DNA of 64,000 bases from Mucilaginibacter sabulilitoris (GTDB lineage Bacteria; Bacteroidota; Bacteroidia; Sphingobacteriales; Sphingobacteriaceae), in assembly GCF_034262375.1 (NCBI RefSeq), contig NZ_CP139558.1, positions 4,464,001 to 4,528,000 of the forward strand. The letters run 5' to 3'. This document shows positions 18,412 through 27,794 of the stretch, in pieces. Each line of letters begins with the position of its first letter. The first letter of the stretch is position 1. The notes beneath the pieces are model-generated. The model saw only the letters and a list, made by a program, of their open reading frames with translations, was not told where the DNA came from and did no database searches. The position numbers and the translations under genes are program-made.

Positions 18412-19878
18412 TTAGTCTCCAACCTTTACGTTCACCGCTTTTCCGGGTTCTACAACCACTACTATAAATGAGATTGTTTTACCCTGCTCATCTGTTTCCT
18501 TGTGTACAGATGTGGATTTTCCGTTAGCTTTAGCTGTTTTATAAATCCCATAAAACATGGCTTTCCATTTCAATTGCTGTTCGCCTCCGTTATATAAGGT
18601 TGACTGGCGTTTGCTATTGTGTGTTAAATTTATCGTTGTATTTAGCAAAGACAGGTGTGTTACGGTTGCATTGCCGCTTCCATTAGTTTTATAAATGGTG
18701 CTAACAATGCCGGATTGCGCGTTGGGCTTAACACCCATTAAACCCTGTATAACACCTTCTACAACCCCAAAAGAAACTTCAGGGTATTCCCTTCTTTCGG
18801 TAGAGGGATCAGCAAGATACAGGATATAATCTCTCGCTTTATCCCAGTTACCGTTCTTGTAAAACAGGTAAGGCAGATAAGATGTATTCTCCACATTCCA
18901 TGTTTTTGAGGCGATATGCATCATGGTTTGCTCCCTCCGTTGTTTGTTTTTCAATGCATCAAACCATAGCAGAAAAGTTTCGCCCTCGTCTTTCCCGAAT
19001 TTGTGATCATTACCGTAATAGGTATAATATCGTCCATCTTTTTCGTCCCACCAATCGGCCTCCAGACGTTGCCTGTAACGTTCGGCCTTTTGTGCATATA
19101 AAGCAGCTTCTTTTGTAGCTCTCTTAGCCGCGAGTATTTCCGAATAGGTAAGCAGGCCGCGGTAAAGTGCAGCCACAAGGTCAACACCGGTTTTTAAATT
19201 GGGTACGCCTTCCGAATAGGAAGGTAATCCGCGGCAACGATGAAACGAATCTTCTTCATTAAAGGGAACCGGCGCATTAGGGTGTGCAGGCCGTGTTAAT
19301 AAAGAATCGGCGTCGAGTACCCAGCTATCTATATAATCCTTAACGGTTTTTTCCTGAAAATTAGTAAAAGCCTTATCGTTGATGTAATATTTGTTCCCTG
19401 TCCATAAATACAGTCTCCAGGTAGCATCTATGAGGTCGAAATTAGCGGTCAGGTTATACCAGAATTCCTTATCATTTCTATAATCTTCAGGCGCAGGTTT
19501 AGCCCATTTATTCATTTCCCAATAAGTACACCAATTTTTTGAAGCAGAAATATTGCTTGCAAACAAAGTGAACATATTATGATTCTCCTTGCTTAGTCCT
19601 AATATTTCGGCACCGATGCTTTGATGCGATACATCACGCATGCAAAATGCCTCCCTCGGCGGCAATGCCGACTCATACCATGGGCCTACAGGATCGCCCA
19701 CTTTACCTTTGTAATGCAGTGCCATACCCTTAGCCCATACAAAAGCCCGCTCCATTTTCTTGTCTGAAGATGTGAACTTTACGTCTGCCTCCTGGGCATA
19801 TGCAATGGTAGAAGACAAGATCCAAACAATAGCTAAAAAACAAAGCTTCCTGCAGGCAAAGGAAATGATGGGGCGCAT
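18412..19878 (-). CDS. Secreted (alpha/alpha)6-barrel protein, probable glycoside hydrolase
   Basis: 488 residues with a signal peptide (LCFLAIVWILSSTIAYAQ). The mature protein is almost wholly a helical toroid: GPWYESALPPREAFCMRDVSH near the N-terminus, WCTYWEMNKWAKP, DLIDATWRLYLWTG, a DGRYYTYYG turn and a short C-terminal beta domain. The PPREAFCMRDVSHQ block recurs in secreted Bacteroidota six-hairpin glycosidases of unproven specificity, and Glu and Asp within it are candidate catalytic acids. It is the first gene downstream of a promoter bearing the tandem site shared with susC of this locus, so it is probably co-induced with the transporter. It could act on the oligosaccharide imported by SusC/D. 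Substrate cannot be read from the sequence. Confidence 0.75.
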   Translation of the reverse strand: MRPIISFACRKLCFLAIVWILSSTIAYAQEADVKFTSSDKKMERAFVWAKGMALHYKGKVGDPVGPWYESALPPREAFCMRDVSHQSIGAEILGLSKENHNMFTLFASNISASKNWCTYWEMNKWAKPAPEDYRNDKEFWYNLTANFDLIDATWRLYLWTGNKYYINDKAFTNFQEKTVKDYIDSWVLDADSLLTRPAHPNAPVPFNEEDSFHRCRGLPSYSEGVPNLKTGVDLVAALYRGLLTYSEILAAKRATKEAALYAQKAERYRQRLEADWWDEKDGRYYTYYGNDHKFGKDEGETFLLWFDALKNKQRREQTMMHIASKTWNVENTSYLPYLFYKNGNWDKARDYILYLADPSTERREYPEVSFGVVEGVIQGLMGVKPNAQSGIVSTIYKTNGSGNATVTHLSLLNTTINLTHNSKRQSTLYNGGEQQLKWKAMFYGIYKTAKANGKSTSVHKETDEQGKTISFIVVVVEPGKAVNVKVGD

Positions 19879-19908
19879 AATGTAATTGGTTTAATAAAAT
19901 TAAAATAA

Positions 19909-19927
19909 GTCTATTCTGGTCTATTCT
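19909..19927 (-). promoter_or_regulatory. Tandem decamer operator, copy 1
   Basis: On the - strand this reads AGAATAGACCAGAATAGAC, that is, two copies of AGAATAGACC in tandem (one helical turn apart), the last base of the second copy being absent. It starts one base after the -7 element of the promoter at 19929-19959, so a bound protein would block initiation. The same 19 bases occur before susC at 27536-27554. The local GntR regulator is the obvious candidate ligand. Confidence 0.8.
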
Positions 19928-19928
19928 A

Positions 19929-19959
19929 TAAAAATAGAAAATATACTTAGATGGTCAAA
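19929..19959 (-). promoter_or_regulatory. Promoter of the toroid glycosidase-like gene pair
   Basis: On the - strand TTTG (19956-19959) and TATTTTTA (19929-19936) are exactly 19 bases apart, matching the Bacteroidota primary sigma factor consensus (-33 TTTG, -7 TAnnTTTG) except for the last base. The -33 element begins 3 bases from the stop of the upstream symporter gene, so the two toroid genes have their own promoter. Confidence 0.7.
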
Positions 19960-19961
19960 AT

Positions 19962-21560
19962 TTATTTTGCAAGAATTAATGGTGAAAACAAAATAAACAT
20001 CAATATCATTAACACAAGCAGGATTCCGCTGTATAGGTGCCGGTTTTTCCAGGGTTCAATATTTACCAGGTTGTTCAATTTTTGCTGATAAGGAACCGGC
20101 ATAGGATATAATTTACCAATAACGAGCATAATACCACAGGTTACCACAAACAAAATGGCCAGGATATGCAGAAAATGGATATGCAGATCAAATACCAACT
20201 GGGTAAGGCCATAAGTAATAATAAAAAAAGCCAGACCAACCTTTGCTGCAAGCGCCGGAACCTTTTTGGTCATAAACCCAATGAACATAATAGTAAAAAT
20301 GGGCACGTTAAAAAAGCCGTTAACTATTTGTACATAAGTATAAAAGCCATTTTTTACAAATATGATAAAGGGTGCAATAAACATAGCCGCCAGGCAAACA
20401 ATAATCTCAAACTTCTTGGCCGTTTTGATCAATTGTTTCTCTGACACCTGCCTGGAATGTTTTTCCTGCCAGGGTTTATAAATGTTCAATACAAACAATG
20501 TACCTGAACTGTTAAGACCAGCATTGAAAGTGGTTAAGGCCGCGCCGAAAATAATGGCGGCAATATACCCGGCTATAAAAGGCGGCGAAACCAGGCTGTC
20601 CAGTTTCGGGAATACCTCTGTTGGGTTATGCATGTTGGTAAAAATATGCACTGCAATTAAGCCAGGAACATTTAAAAGTAACGGAGAAATGAGCTTGCCA
20701 AAACAGGCCACGGCAATGCCTTTCTGGCTATTTTTCAGATCCTTTGATGCCAGTACTTGCTGAACAATATATTGTTCGGTGCCCCAATAGTAAAGGTTTA
20801 CGAGTAACATACCTGTAAACAAGGTGCTAAAAGGAATAGGATCTGAAGATGAACCGATACTGTTTAAATGTTGTGTATGTACATTCAGCACAGTATGCAG
20901 GCCCAGCAATATGCTGCCATTCCCAAGATATCTGAGCGCGAATATGGGCAACAACAGCCCGCCGGCAAAAATGCCAAGACCAAGCAGAGTATCTGAAATT
21001 GCGATAGCTCGCATACCACCAAGTATGGCGTACAAGCAGCCAATTGTACCCATAACCCAGATCAGTATCCAGATGATTGTCCAGTAATCCGTTTTTAAAA
21101 TTTCTGAAAAATGAAATAAACCATTGAAGGCTACTGCCCCGCTGTACAGCACTGATGGTAATAAATTAATAATATAACTAATGAGGAAGATGATAGATAC
21201 AAGCTTTCCCATCCCCTGACCATAACGTGCAGTGAGATAATCTGGTGTGGTAGCTATGCCCAATTTGAGATATAATGGCATCAAAAACTCAGACACTATC
21301 AGCATAGCTAATACGGAGGTTATACCCCAGGCCATCACCGACATGTTATGGGTATAAGAAAGCTCGTTTTCCCCTATTATGGTCGCGGTATTGATATTGG
21401 TAAATAACAAGCCACCGCCAACCAGTAAAAAGCTCAGACTCCTGTCGGCCATAAAAAGGCTATTAACAGTCTTGAGCTTATTTCGTCGTAATTTATACCA
21501 GGAAGCAAACGACAGGATACCGATAAAAAACAGGAAACTTGCAATCACCAGCCAATTCAT
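19962..21560 (-). CDS. Sodium:solute symporter (SSS family)
   Basis: 532 residues with about 13-14 hydrophobic helices and no cleavable signal peptide. SSS landmarks include the FMADRSLSFLLVGGGLLFTNINTATIIGE region (read as two adjoining helices), PDYLTARYGQGMGKLVS and a central GGMRAIAISDTLLGLG. Members bring sugars or other small solutes through the inner membrane with Na+. Only 9 bases separate it from the GntR regulator gene upstream, so the two are surely co-transcribed. It probably imports the monosaccharide released in the periplasm by the PUL 1 enzymes. The solute cannot be named from the sequence. Confidence 0.9.
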   Translation of the reverse strand: MNWLVIASFLFFIGILSFASWYKLRRNKLKTVNSLFMADRSLSFLLVGGGLLFTNINTATIIGENELSYTHNMSVMAWGITSVLAMLIVSEFLMPLYLKLGIATTPDYLTARYGQGMGKLVSIIFLISYIINLLPSVLYSGAVAFNGLFHFSEILKTDYWTIIWILIWVMGTIGCLYAILGGMRAIAISDTLLGLGIFAGGLLLPIFALRYLGNGSILLGLHTVLNVHTQHLNSIGSSSDPIPFSTLFTGMLLVNLYYWGTEQYIVQQVLASKDLKNSQKGIAVACFGKLISPLLLNVPGLIAVHIFTNMHNPTEVFPKLDSLVSPPFIAGYIAAIIFGAALTTFNAGLNSSGTLFVLNIYKPWQEKHSRQVSEKQLIKTAKKFEIIVCLAAMFIAPFIIFVKNGFYTYVQIVNGFFNVPIFTIMFIGFMTKKVPALAAKVGLAFFIITYGLTQLVFDLHIHFLHILAILFVVTCGIMLVIGKLYPMPVPYQQKLNNLVNIEPWKNRHLYSGILLVLMILMFILFSPLILAK

Positions 21561-21569
21561 TTTGAATTT

Positions 21570-22580
21570 TTAAAGTGTGCTTCTTTCAAACAAGATCATA
21601 GGAACCGTTAGCTGTATTTTTTCTTTATTAAGCACAGCAAGCCCGGCCATTTTACCCATGTTAGAAAAATCTGCCGAAAAAGTGGTTATACCGATAATTT
21701 CCTTTGCAGGTTCGTCATTGTGTGAAAGTACACCTAAATCCTTTCCTGGCTTTAATTTTTGGCTGTTGCAATCGCGCATGATCTGCCAAAGTGCAAAGTT
21801 GTCCAGCGTAAAATAAACCTTCCCCTTTTCTACAGATCCTGGTATGTATTCACGTTCCACGCGGCCTTTTATGTTAAAGTCTTTCAGGAATTTTTTAAAG
21901 GATTGCACAATTTCCTTCGGGTCTAACGAATCGGGAGAGTGATAAAATACCATCTCCTTAAACTGTCTTATTTGCGGTGCCAGCTTTGAAAAAACCTCGT
22001 ATGAAGATTGCCCGAACTCCTGTGTTATGTGGTTAAAATCTCCATCAAGCGGTTCAAAGCGGTCAAACATTAACAGCTTATTGCGCGGAATAATATCTAA
22101 CAGCTCCTTCGTTTTTGGATGAGGGATAGGTGCAATAACATACATGCCATACTTAGCCTTTATTTGCGTGAGGATGGTTTCAAATATTTCAATATCACCA
22201 TGATGAAAATATGTACTTAAATGAATATTGGAACCCAACGTATGGCGAAAATTACGGTAAAACTGTTCCTCAAATGTATCGAGGTTATACATAAGCAACG
22301 CTACATTAAGGGTTTGCTCTGTATTGCCGTTGCCAACAAAATATCCAAGGCGGTTCTTCGATTCAACAATACCGCGACTGATAAGGTCTTTATAGCCTTT
22401 CATTATAGTTTCCCTTGAAAAACCAAGTTCCTTGATCAGTTTGTTCACCGATGGCAGCATTTCATCCTGCACAATTATCTTTTCGTTAATGGCATTGATC
22501 ATACCCTGAACAAACCTGTCGTGCTTTGAATAGGAAGGCACGTCTGTCAGTTTTTTTATTTCTTGAATAATTTTATCCAT
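21570..22580 (-). CDS. GntR-type transcriptional regulator with periplasmic-binding-protein-like sensor
   Basis: 336 residues. The N-terminal winged helix (about 1-80) has the GntR signature: LPSVNKLIKELGFSRETIMK followed by LISRGIVES and the wing GYFVG. The rest (about 90-336) is a LacI/PBP1-like sugar-sensing domain with MYVIAPIPHPKTKELL, KLLMFDRF and GVLSHNDEPAKEI. Characterised Bacteroides relatives of this kind repress monosaccharide utilisation genes. It sits between susD and the symporter of PUL 1. The likely targets are the two tandem sites at 19909-19927 and 27535-27554; no copy lies before its own gene, so autoregulation is not evident. The inducer is probably the sugar carried by the co-transcribed symporter. 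Confidence 0.9.
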   Translation of the reverse strand: MDKIIQEIKKLTDVPSYSKHDRFVQGMINAINEKIIVQDEMLPSVNKLIKELGFSRETIMKGYKDLISRGIVESKNRLGYFVGNGNTEQTLNVALLMYNLDTFEEQFYRNFRHTLGSNIHLSTYFHHGDIEIFETILTQIKAKYGMYVIAPIPHPKTKELLDIIPRNKLLMFDRFEPLDGDFNHITQEFGQSSYEVFSKLAPQIRQFKEMVFYHSPDSLDPKEIVQSFKKFLKDFNIKGRVEREYIPGSVEKGKVYFTLDNFALWQIMRDCNSQKLKPGKDLGVLSHNDEPAKEIIGITTFSADFSNMGKMAGLAVLNKEKIQLTVPMILFERSTL

Positions 22581-22604
22581 TACACGTATAGATTTTTAGC
22601 CAAA

Positions 22605-22644
22605 TTAAGAAAAAAGACAGCCATCATGCTGCCTTTTTTCTTAA
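22605..22644 (-). terminator. Intrinsic terminator before the GntR gene
   Basis: Reading the - strand, a GGCAGC-ATGATG-GCTGTC hairpin flanked by A6 and T6 tracts, 24 bases before the GntR start codon. The symmetric flanking tracts would let it work in both directions. It should end transcripts coming from susD, leaving the GntR gene either to weak read-through or to a promoter within 22645-22761 that I could not identify. Confidence 0.75.
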
Positions 22645-22710
22645 TTGATAGTTCATTTAATGTTTGTCCAATAATAACTTGTGTAAAGCTCCCTGAACTT
22701 CAAAATAAGC

Positions 22711-22743
22711 AACCTGCTTCTCCGGTTCAAAGAGAAGCGGGTT
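22711..22743 (-). terminator. Terminator hairpin after PUL 1 susD
   Basis: A 12-base-pair stem with one mismatch (arms 22711-22722 and 22732-22743, AACCTGCTTCTC against GAGAAGCGGGTT) and a 9-base loop, starting 18 bases after the susD stop on the - strand and followed by GCTTATTTTG. With the second hairpin at 22605-22644 it forms a double terminator isolating susCD from gntR. Confidence 0.7.
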
Positions 22744-22761
22744 GTCTGATATCTATTTAAA

Positions 22762-24384
22762 TCAATATTTAGGATTCTGTTTCAGGTTCTTATTCAGGTC
22801 CATTTCACTCTGAGGGATTGGCCATAAATAGTTTTTCGCCGGGTCAAATACACGTGGCGCCCCAACTTTAATGGTTGTTCCTGGGGTTAGCGTAACCGCA
22901 CCATTTGCCTGATTAACAGTACCAAGCAAGCTGCCTGTTACCTGGCCATTCATCACCTGTTCGCCAATCTTCCAGCGTTGTATATCAAACCAGCGAAGAC
23001 CTTCCACTGCCAGCTCTACCCTTCTTTCTCTCCGTAACAAAGTACGGAGGCTTGACTGATCATTGTACTTTGACTGATCAACAACGGGCATGTTTACGTC
23101 AGACCGCCTCCTTACGGCATTGATATCATCATATACCGTAGCATCTATTTTATTGCTTTCAATTTTAGCTTCTGCATCCATTAATTTTATTTCCGCATAG
23201 CGTATCAAGATCACATTCATACCTACCTGATCCATGTTCGGGAAGTCGGCAATTACAGGTGTATATTTACGCAAGCCGTAAGCCGATGGACTGCAATTGT
23301 TATCGCCCCAATGATCTAAGGTTTTCGGGCTGGCTGAAATTGGATCATAATAAAAGCCATAAGGCAATTTACTACTGTATTGTGAACCGGGATAAAATAC
23401 GGTTGCAGCAAACCGCGGGTCCCGGTTTTGATAAGGCTGAGTTGGGTTATAACCCGATGCAGGATCATCAATTGTTTTACCATTGGTTGTTTCATAAGCA
23501 TCTACAAGGCTTTGGGTAGGTGCAATTGAATTGTAACCACCCAATGAATTAATGGTCATATTTCTGGCCCATCCAAAATTATTATCGCTTGCTTTAAACT
23601 GAACATCGAGTATCACTTCCTGGTTGTCGGCAAAAGGCTGACGGAATAGATCGACATACTTTGGATATATCGCATAGCTAAACGGCGGCGCCATCAGTTT
23701 CTGACAGTCGGCTATACACTCCGGGTACATTTGGTTAAACAATTCTATCCTGGCTTTTAAAGCAATGGCAGCGCCACGGGTAATACGCCCGATATCTGAG
23801 CCGGTATAACTTACGGGCAGATCAGGTGCAATGGCGGTAAGCTCTTTTAATATATACGTAACCATATCAGCTTTTGAAGTTTGCGTTACTTTATTTGCTT
23901 CTTCCGTGGTCAGGTTATGCTCTACCAGCGGAACCGATCCGTATAGCTGACTTAGTGTAAAATACTCATAGGCCCTTAAAAACCGAGCTTCGCCTATTAC
24001 CCGTGCTTTAAGTGTGGCATCCATATTGGTTGTGCCCACATTATCCAAAAACCAGTTACAGGTTTGTATAGTGCTGTAGTTCCATTTGGAATACCCGGTA
24101 TTGGTTGGTGTGGCTATACCTGCCGAGAGGGCCAGCCAGTTTTCCCACGGGAATTGATCAAATGTGTTATCGGAATTATTATCGGCAAAAACTCCGTAGT
24201 AGCCATTATTGCTCCCACCCCATTTGGAATAGCAGCCGTTGAGCGCAGCAAGTACGTCATTAGGTGATTTCCAGAGCACAGCATTTGTATAAGAATCTAA
24301 AGGAGCCCTGTCGAGGAAATCCTTTTTGCAGCCCGCCGATGCCAGCGTGCCTGCAATAATTAAGATTATGAATAGATTTTTCAT
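22762..24384 (-). CDS. SusD/RagB-like outer-membrane glycan-binding lipoprotein (PUL 1)
   Basis: 540 residues. The lipoprotein signal LIIAGTLASAGC gives a lipidated cysteine at residue 19, followed by KKDFLDRAPLDSYT, the usual SusD beginning. TPR-like helices (ARFLRAYEYFTLSQLYGSVPL) and the C-terminal blocks LLRRERRVELAVEGLRWFD and NYLWPIPQSEMDLNKNLKQNP are family hallmarks. It forms the lid of the SusC transporter and binds the oligosaccharide at the cell surface. It starts 18 bases after susC and is followed by two hairpins. Aromatic-rich loops are present, but the bound sugar cannot be predicted. Confidence 0.95.
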   Translation of the reverse strand: MKNLFIILIIAGTLASAGCKKDFLDRAPLDSYTNAVLWKSPNDVLAALNGCYSKWGGSNNGYYGVFADNNSDNTFDQFPWENWLALSAGIATPTNTGYSKWNYSTIQTCNWFLDNVGTTNMDATLKARVIGEARFLRAYEYFTLSQLYGSVPLVEHNLTTEEANKVTQTSKADMVTYILKELTAIAPDLPVSYTGSDIGRITRGAAIALKARIELFNQMYPECIADCQKLMAPPFSYAIYPKYVDLFRQPFADNQEVILDVQFKASDNNFGWARNMTINSLGGYNSIAPTQSLVDAYETTNGKTIDDPASGYNPTQPYQNRDPRFAATVFYPGSQYSSKLPYGFYYDPISASPKTLDHWGDNNCSPSAYGLRKYTPVIADFPNMDQVGMNVILIRYAEIKLMDAEAKIESNKIDATVYDDINAVRRRSDVNMPVVDQSKYNDQSSLRTLLRRERRVELAVEGLRWFDIQRWKIGEQVMNGQVTGSLLGTVNQANGAVTLTPGTTIKVGAPRVFDPAKNYLWPIPQSEMDLNKNLKQNPKY

Positions 24385-24402
24385 TGTCTAATTTTTTAAT
24401 AA

Positions 24403-27400
24403 TTAAAATGTTACCTCAACACCAAGGGTATTTGTTTTGAGCTGCGGGTACGAGCCGTAAGCATTGTTCCCTGTATTTGTTTCAGGGTCTACCCATTTGT
24501 AAAAGCTGGTAAGGGTGAAAATATTTTGCCCGCTATAATAGATCCTGACACCTTTTACACCCAGTTTTTCGAGCGACTTGGCGGGCAGGGTATAGCTCAC
24601 TAATAAATTCTTTAATCTTAAATAAGATGCATTTCTTACCCAAAAAGATGATACAAAACTTTGAGGGTTATTTTGCGTGTAGGTTGACCACAAACGCGGG
24701 AAAGTAGCCGAGGTGTTTTCAGGCGTCCAGGCATCAAGCAATGCTGAGGTAGGGTTACCGATATTAGCCTGCTGCAATGAGCCCAGTTCAAAACCCTGAA
24801 CGTAGTTCTTCACCCCTAATGCTCCCTGGAAAAAGCCGCTCACGCTGAACCCTTTCCAACCTGCGCCAAGTGTAAAACCAAACGTGGTTTTTGGGAAAGG
24901 CGTTCCCAGATATACGCGGTCGTTACCATCAATAACACCATCGGGTTTACCATCCGGACCGCTGATGTCTTTGTACATCAGGTCGCCGGGAGCAATAACA
25001 CCACCGCTTTGTTTGGCATGATCATTTACTTGTTGTTGTGTTTGGAAGATGCCTTCAGCTTCGTATCCGTAAAATGCCCGGATAGGGTTACCTAACACCC
25101 GTCCGCTGGAAATAGATTCGGTACCCGCAAGGTCAGTAAACTTATTGGTGATGAATGAGGCGTTAACAGCAATATTGTAGGATACATTGCCAATTTTGTT
25201 TCTGTAGGCTGCTGCCAGTTCCCAGCCCGAGTTACGTACCGCGCCCGCATTTTGATAAGGCGTTGTAAAGCCATAAACACTACCGGCGGGCAATTGCAAT
25301 AATATATCGTTGGTGTTTTTTACAAAATAGTCGGCTGTGAAACTCAAACTGCTATTCAAGAGTTCCATATCCATACCCACATCAGTAGTGGTTGTTTTTT
25401 CCCAGGTAATAAATGGATTGGCACCATTATTTAGTGCGATACCCGGGGCAAGCGTTTGGTTAAATGAATAATTTTGCCCGCTTGTTATAACCGAAATAGC
25501 CGGGTAAGGACTGACGATATTAAGGCCGCTTGAGCTAAATAATGTCTGGTTACCTGTATTGGTATTTATTAAGGTTTGATTACCTAACTTACCCCAGGAA
25601 GCCCGCAGTTTAAGCATAGGAATGGCATTTGATAAAGAGCCAAAAAATGATTCTTTCGAAATGTTCCAGCCGGCAGAAAAAGACGGATAAACGCCCCAGC
25701 GCTGCCCATTAGTAAACCGGGATGAACCATCATCGCGCAGGTTGGCTTCCAATAAGTATTTGTCATCATAGGAATATCTGGCGCGACCGAAATACGACAG
25801 TAACGCCAATTGGCTGGCAGTGCCCCCATTTTGTTGTCCTAACGATGGCGCTGCGTTTATTTGCGACAAGGAACTGTTGAGGAAATTTTGCCTGTAAGCG
25901 TACAGATACTGATAGTTGGTAAGTTCTTGAGAAGCACCGGCTAAAACGTCAATGCTGTGTTTACCAAAGTGCCTGTCATATTCTAATAACCCCTGCAGGT
26001 TGTAGTAACTATTAATAACATTAGCATTGGCTATTGAACTTTGGCTAATCGTTGTTAATGGTAAAATGGGGTTCTTGGGATCATAATAAGTATCGGCAGA
26101 TTTAAATTCCTGGGCAGGATTAGTATTATACCTGTAAGAGAATGATGGTTTAAAATGAAGCCCCTTGATCAGCTCCCAATCAACCCCTACATTGCCTGTA
26201 AAAAGAGTGCTTTGATTATTATTATAGCCTGGTGAGTTAAGCCACGAAATAGGATTACCAAAAGAAAGATAATTGTAAACGCCATTTTTGTATTGATTTA
26301 CAACTGTGCTGTTCATAGCTGCCGTTGTACCAATAATACCGCCTATATCTCCGCCGCCTAACCCGTCGGGGGCCGTTGTAGGTGCATATAAAAACGACAG
26401 GTTGGCGTTCACGCTAAAGTTTTTGGTGATGGCTGAGTTGAGGTTCATGCGGGTGGAATACCTTTTAAAATTTGATTTCTGTATAATCCCATCCTGCTGA
26501 AAATAACCCAGGGAAAAAGCGTATTGGGTTTTATCATCTCCCCCACTGATATTAACCGCATGGTTTTGCTGAAAACCGCTCCCTTTATAAAGAAAGCCCT
26601 GCCAGTCGGTATTGGGATGTGTATCGGGGTCGGTTTGGTTTTTAAATAACGTGATATCGTTGTCTGTCCAGTATGGAGTTTGCCCCTCGTTGGTCAAAGC
26701 CTGATTATACAAGGTGGCAGCCTGCCAGGAGGGTAAAAAATCGGGCAGATTAGTGGCCTTTTGCTTGCCCGCGTAGCCGTTATAATTAATCTGCATCCTG
26801 CCGCTTTTACCGCGCTTTGTGGTAACCAATATCACCCCGTTGGCAGCCCTGGATCCATATATCGCTGCCGAAGCCGCATCTTTCAACACGGAAACCGATT
26901 GTACATCATTTGGGTTTACATCAGACAAACTACCGATAATACCATCAACCACAACCATGGGGCTGCTGTTATTCAATGTACCAAGGCCGCGGATATTAAT
27001 ATCGCCGGATGAGCCAGGTTGCCCTCCTGTAGTGGTAACGGTAACCCCGGCCATGGTGCCTTGTAAGGCATCGTTAAGGTTGGTAACCGGGCGGTCCTGA
27101 AGTTCTTTTGTTCCAATAGCTGATACCGAGCCCGTAAGGTTTGCCTTTTTTTGAGTACCATAGGCTACTACTACTACTTCGTTCAGGTCTCTGGCCTTTT
27201 TATCCATTAGCATTATCACATTTCCGTCCCAACTGCCGGTAACTTTTACTGTTTTTTTCCCATAGCCAATAAAGGAAAACTCCAGCGTAGCGTTTTCCGA
27301 TACATTGATTTTGTAAAATCCGTTGACATCGGTCATTGTTCCCAGGGTGGTACCTGTAAGATGGACACTAACAGCGGGCATGGGCAAACCCTGTTCATCT

Positions 27401-27516
27401 TTTACGTGACCCGAAATGTTTTTTTGTTGTTGGGAAAAAGCTTGTTGAGCAACCAGCAGCAGTATGCCGCACAGCATCAATAAGCACAAGTTTTTAGGGG
27501 GTACTTTTCTTTTCAT
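24403..27516 (-). CDS. SusC/RagA-like TonB-dependent transporter (PUL 1)
   Basis: 1037 residues. A signal peptide (CLLMLCGILLLVAQQAFSQ) is followed by a carboxypeptidase-D-like beta-sandwich (about 30-115; ISGHVKDEQGLPMPAVSV and FSFIGYGKKTV), the TonB-box-like LNEVVVVAYGTQKKANL, a plug domain (VTVTTTGGQPGSSGDINIRG, AAIYGSRAANGVILVTTKRG) and a 22-stranded barrel ending in LGVEVTF with C-terminal phenylalanine. It imports an oligosaccharide across the outer membrane with SusD. The gene starts 19 bases from the tandem operator, with a promoter at 27561-27591, so it is probably directly repressed or activated by the local GntR protein. Confidence 0.96.
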   Translation of the reverse strand: MKRKVPPKNLCLLMLCGILLLVAQQAFSQQQKNISGHVKDEQGLPMPAVSVHLTGTTLGTMTDVNGFYKINVSENATLEFSFIGYGKKTVKVTGSWDGNVIMLMDKKARDLNEVVVVAYGTQKKANLTGSVSAIGTKELQDRPVTNLNDALQGTMAGVTVTTTGGQPGSSGDINIRGLGTLNNSSPMVVVDGIIGSLSDVNPNDVQSVSVLKDAASAAIYGSRAANGVILVTTKRGKSGRMQINYNGYAGKQKATNLPDFLPSWQAATLYNQALTNEGQTPYWTDNDITLFKNQTDPDTHPNTDWQGFLYKGSGFQQNHAVNISGGDDKTQYAFSLGYFQQDGIIQKSNFKRYSTRMNLNSAITKNFSVNANLSFLYAPTTAPDGLGGGDIGGIIGTTAAMNSTVVNQYKNGVYNYLSFGNPISWLNSPGYNNNQSTLFTGNVGVDWELIKGLHFKPSFSYRYNTNPAQEFKSADTYYDPKNPILPLTTISQSSIANANVINSYYNLQGLLEYDRHFGKHSIDVLAGASQELTNYQYLYAYRQNFLNSSLSQINAAPSLGQQNGGTASQLALLSYFGRARYSYDDKYLLEANLRDDGSSRFTNGQRWGVYPSFSAGWNISKESFFGSLSNAIPMLKLRASWGKLGNQTLINTNTGNQTLFSSSGLNIVSPYPAISVITSGQNYSFNQTLAPGIALNNGANPFITWEKTTTTDVGMDMELLNSSLSFTADYFVKNTNDILLQLPAGSVYGFTTPYQNAGAVRNSGWELAAAYRNKIGNVSYNIAVNASFITNKFTDLAGTESISSGRVLGNPIRAFYGYEAEGIFQTQQQVNDHAKQSGGVIAPGDLMYKDISGPDGKPDGVIDGNDRVYLGTPFPKTTFGFTLGAGWKGFSVSGFFQGALGVKNYVQGFELGSLQQANIGNPTSALLDAWTPENTSATFPRLWSTYTQNNPQSFVSSFWVRNASYLRLKNLLVSYTLPAKSLEKLGVKGVRIYYSGQNIFTLTSFYKWVDPETNTGNNAYGSYPQLKTNTLGVEVTF

Positions 27517-27534
27517 AATAAGTTTTAATTAATT

Positions 27535-27554
27535 GGTCTATTCTGGTCTATTCT
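27535..27554 (-). promoter_or_regulatory. Tandem decamer operator, copy 2
   Basis: On the - strand this is AGAATAGACCAGAATAGACC, two perfect copies of a ten-base unit one helical turn apart. It begins six bases after the -7 element of the susC promoter and ends 18 bases before the susC start codon. Nineteen of these bases recur exactly at 19909-19927. Position downstream of the promoter suggests repression by a road-block or by covering the start site. Confidence 0.82.
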
Positions 27555-27560
27555 TATTTA

Positions 27561-27591
27561 TAAAGGTAGTAACATTTCAGATACAAACAAA
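27561..27591 (-). promoter_or_regulatory. Promoter of PUL 1 susCD
   Basis: On the - strand TTTG (27588-27591) and TACCTTTA (27561-27568) are 19 bases apart, the Bacteroidota -33/-7 arrangement with the last -7 base changed. A second TTTG immediately follows at 27584-27587. The tandem operator lies just downstream. The remaining upstream gap, 27592-27794, is A/T-rich and I see no gene in it. Confidence 0.7.
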
Positions 27592-27794
27592 TTTTTCGTA
27601 ATTAAAAATTCGAATCGTAAAAAGCTGATAATTTGATGGATAAAAAACCTTTTAGCAGGCCAGAAAGACAGGTTATGAAATAAGCACTTTCGTGCAAAAC
27701 CCGGATATGAAAACAATTAAAGAAAAAAAAGATCAATTTTCAGCATCAGGTTTGATGCTAAATTGCAGATTTCGGGAGCATAGCAATTATAAAT

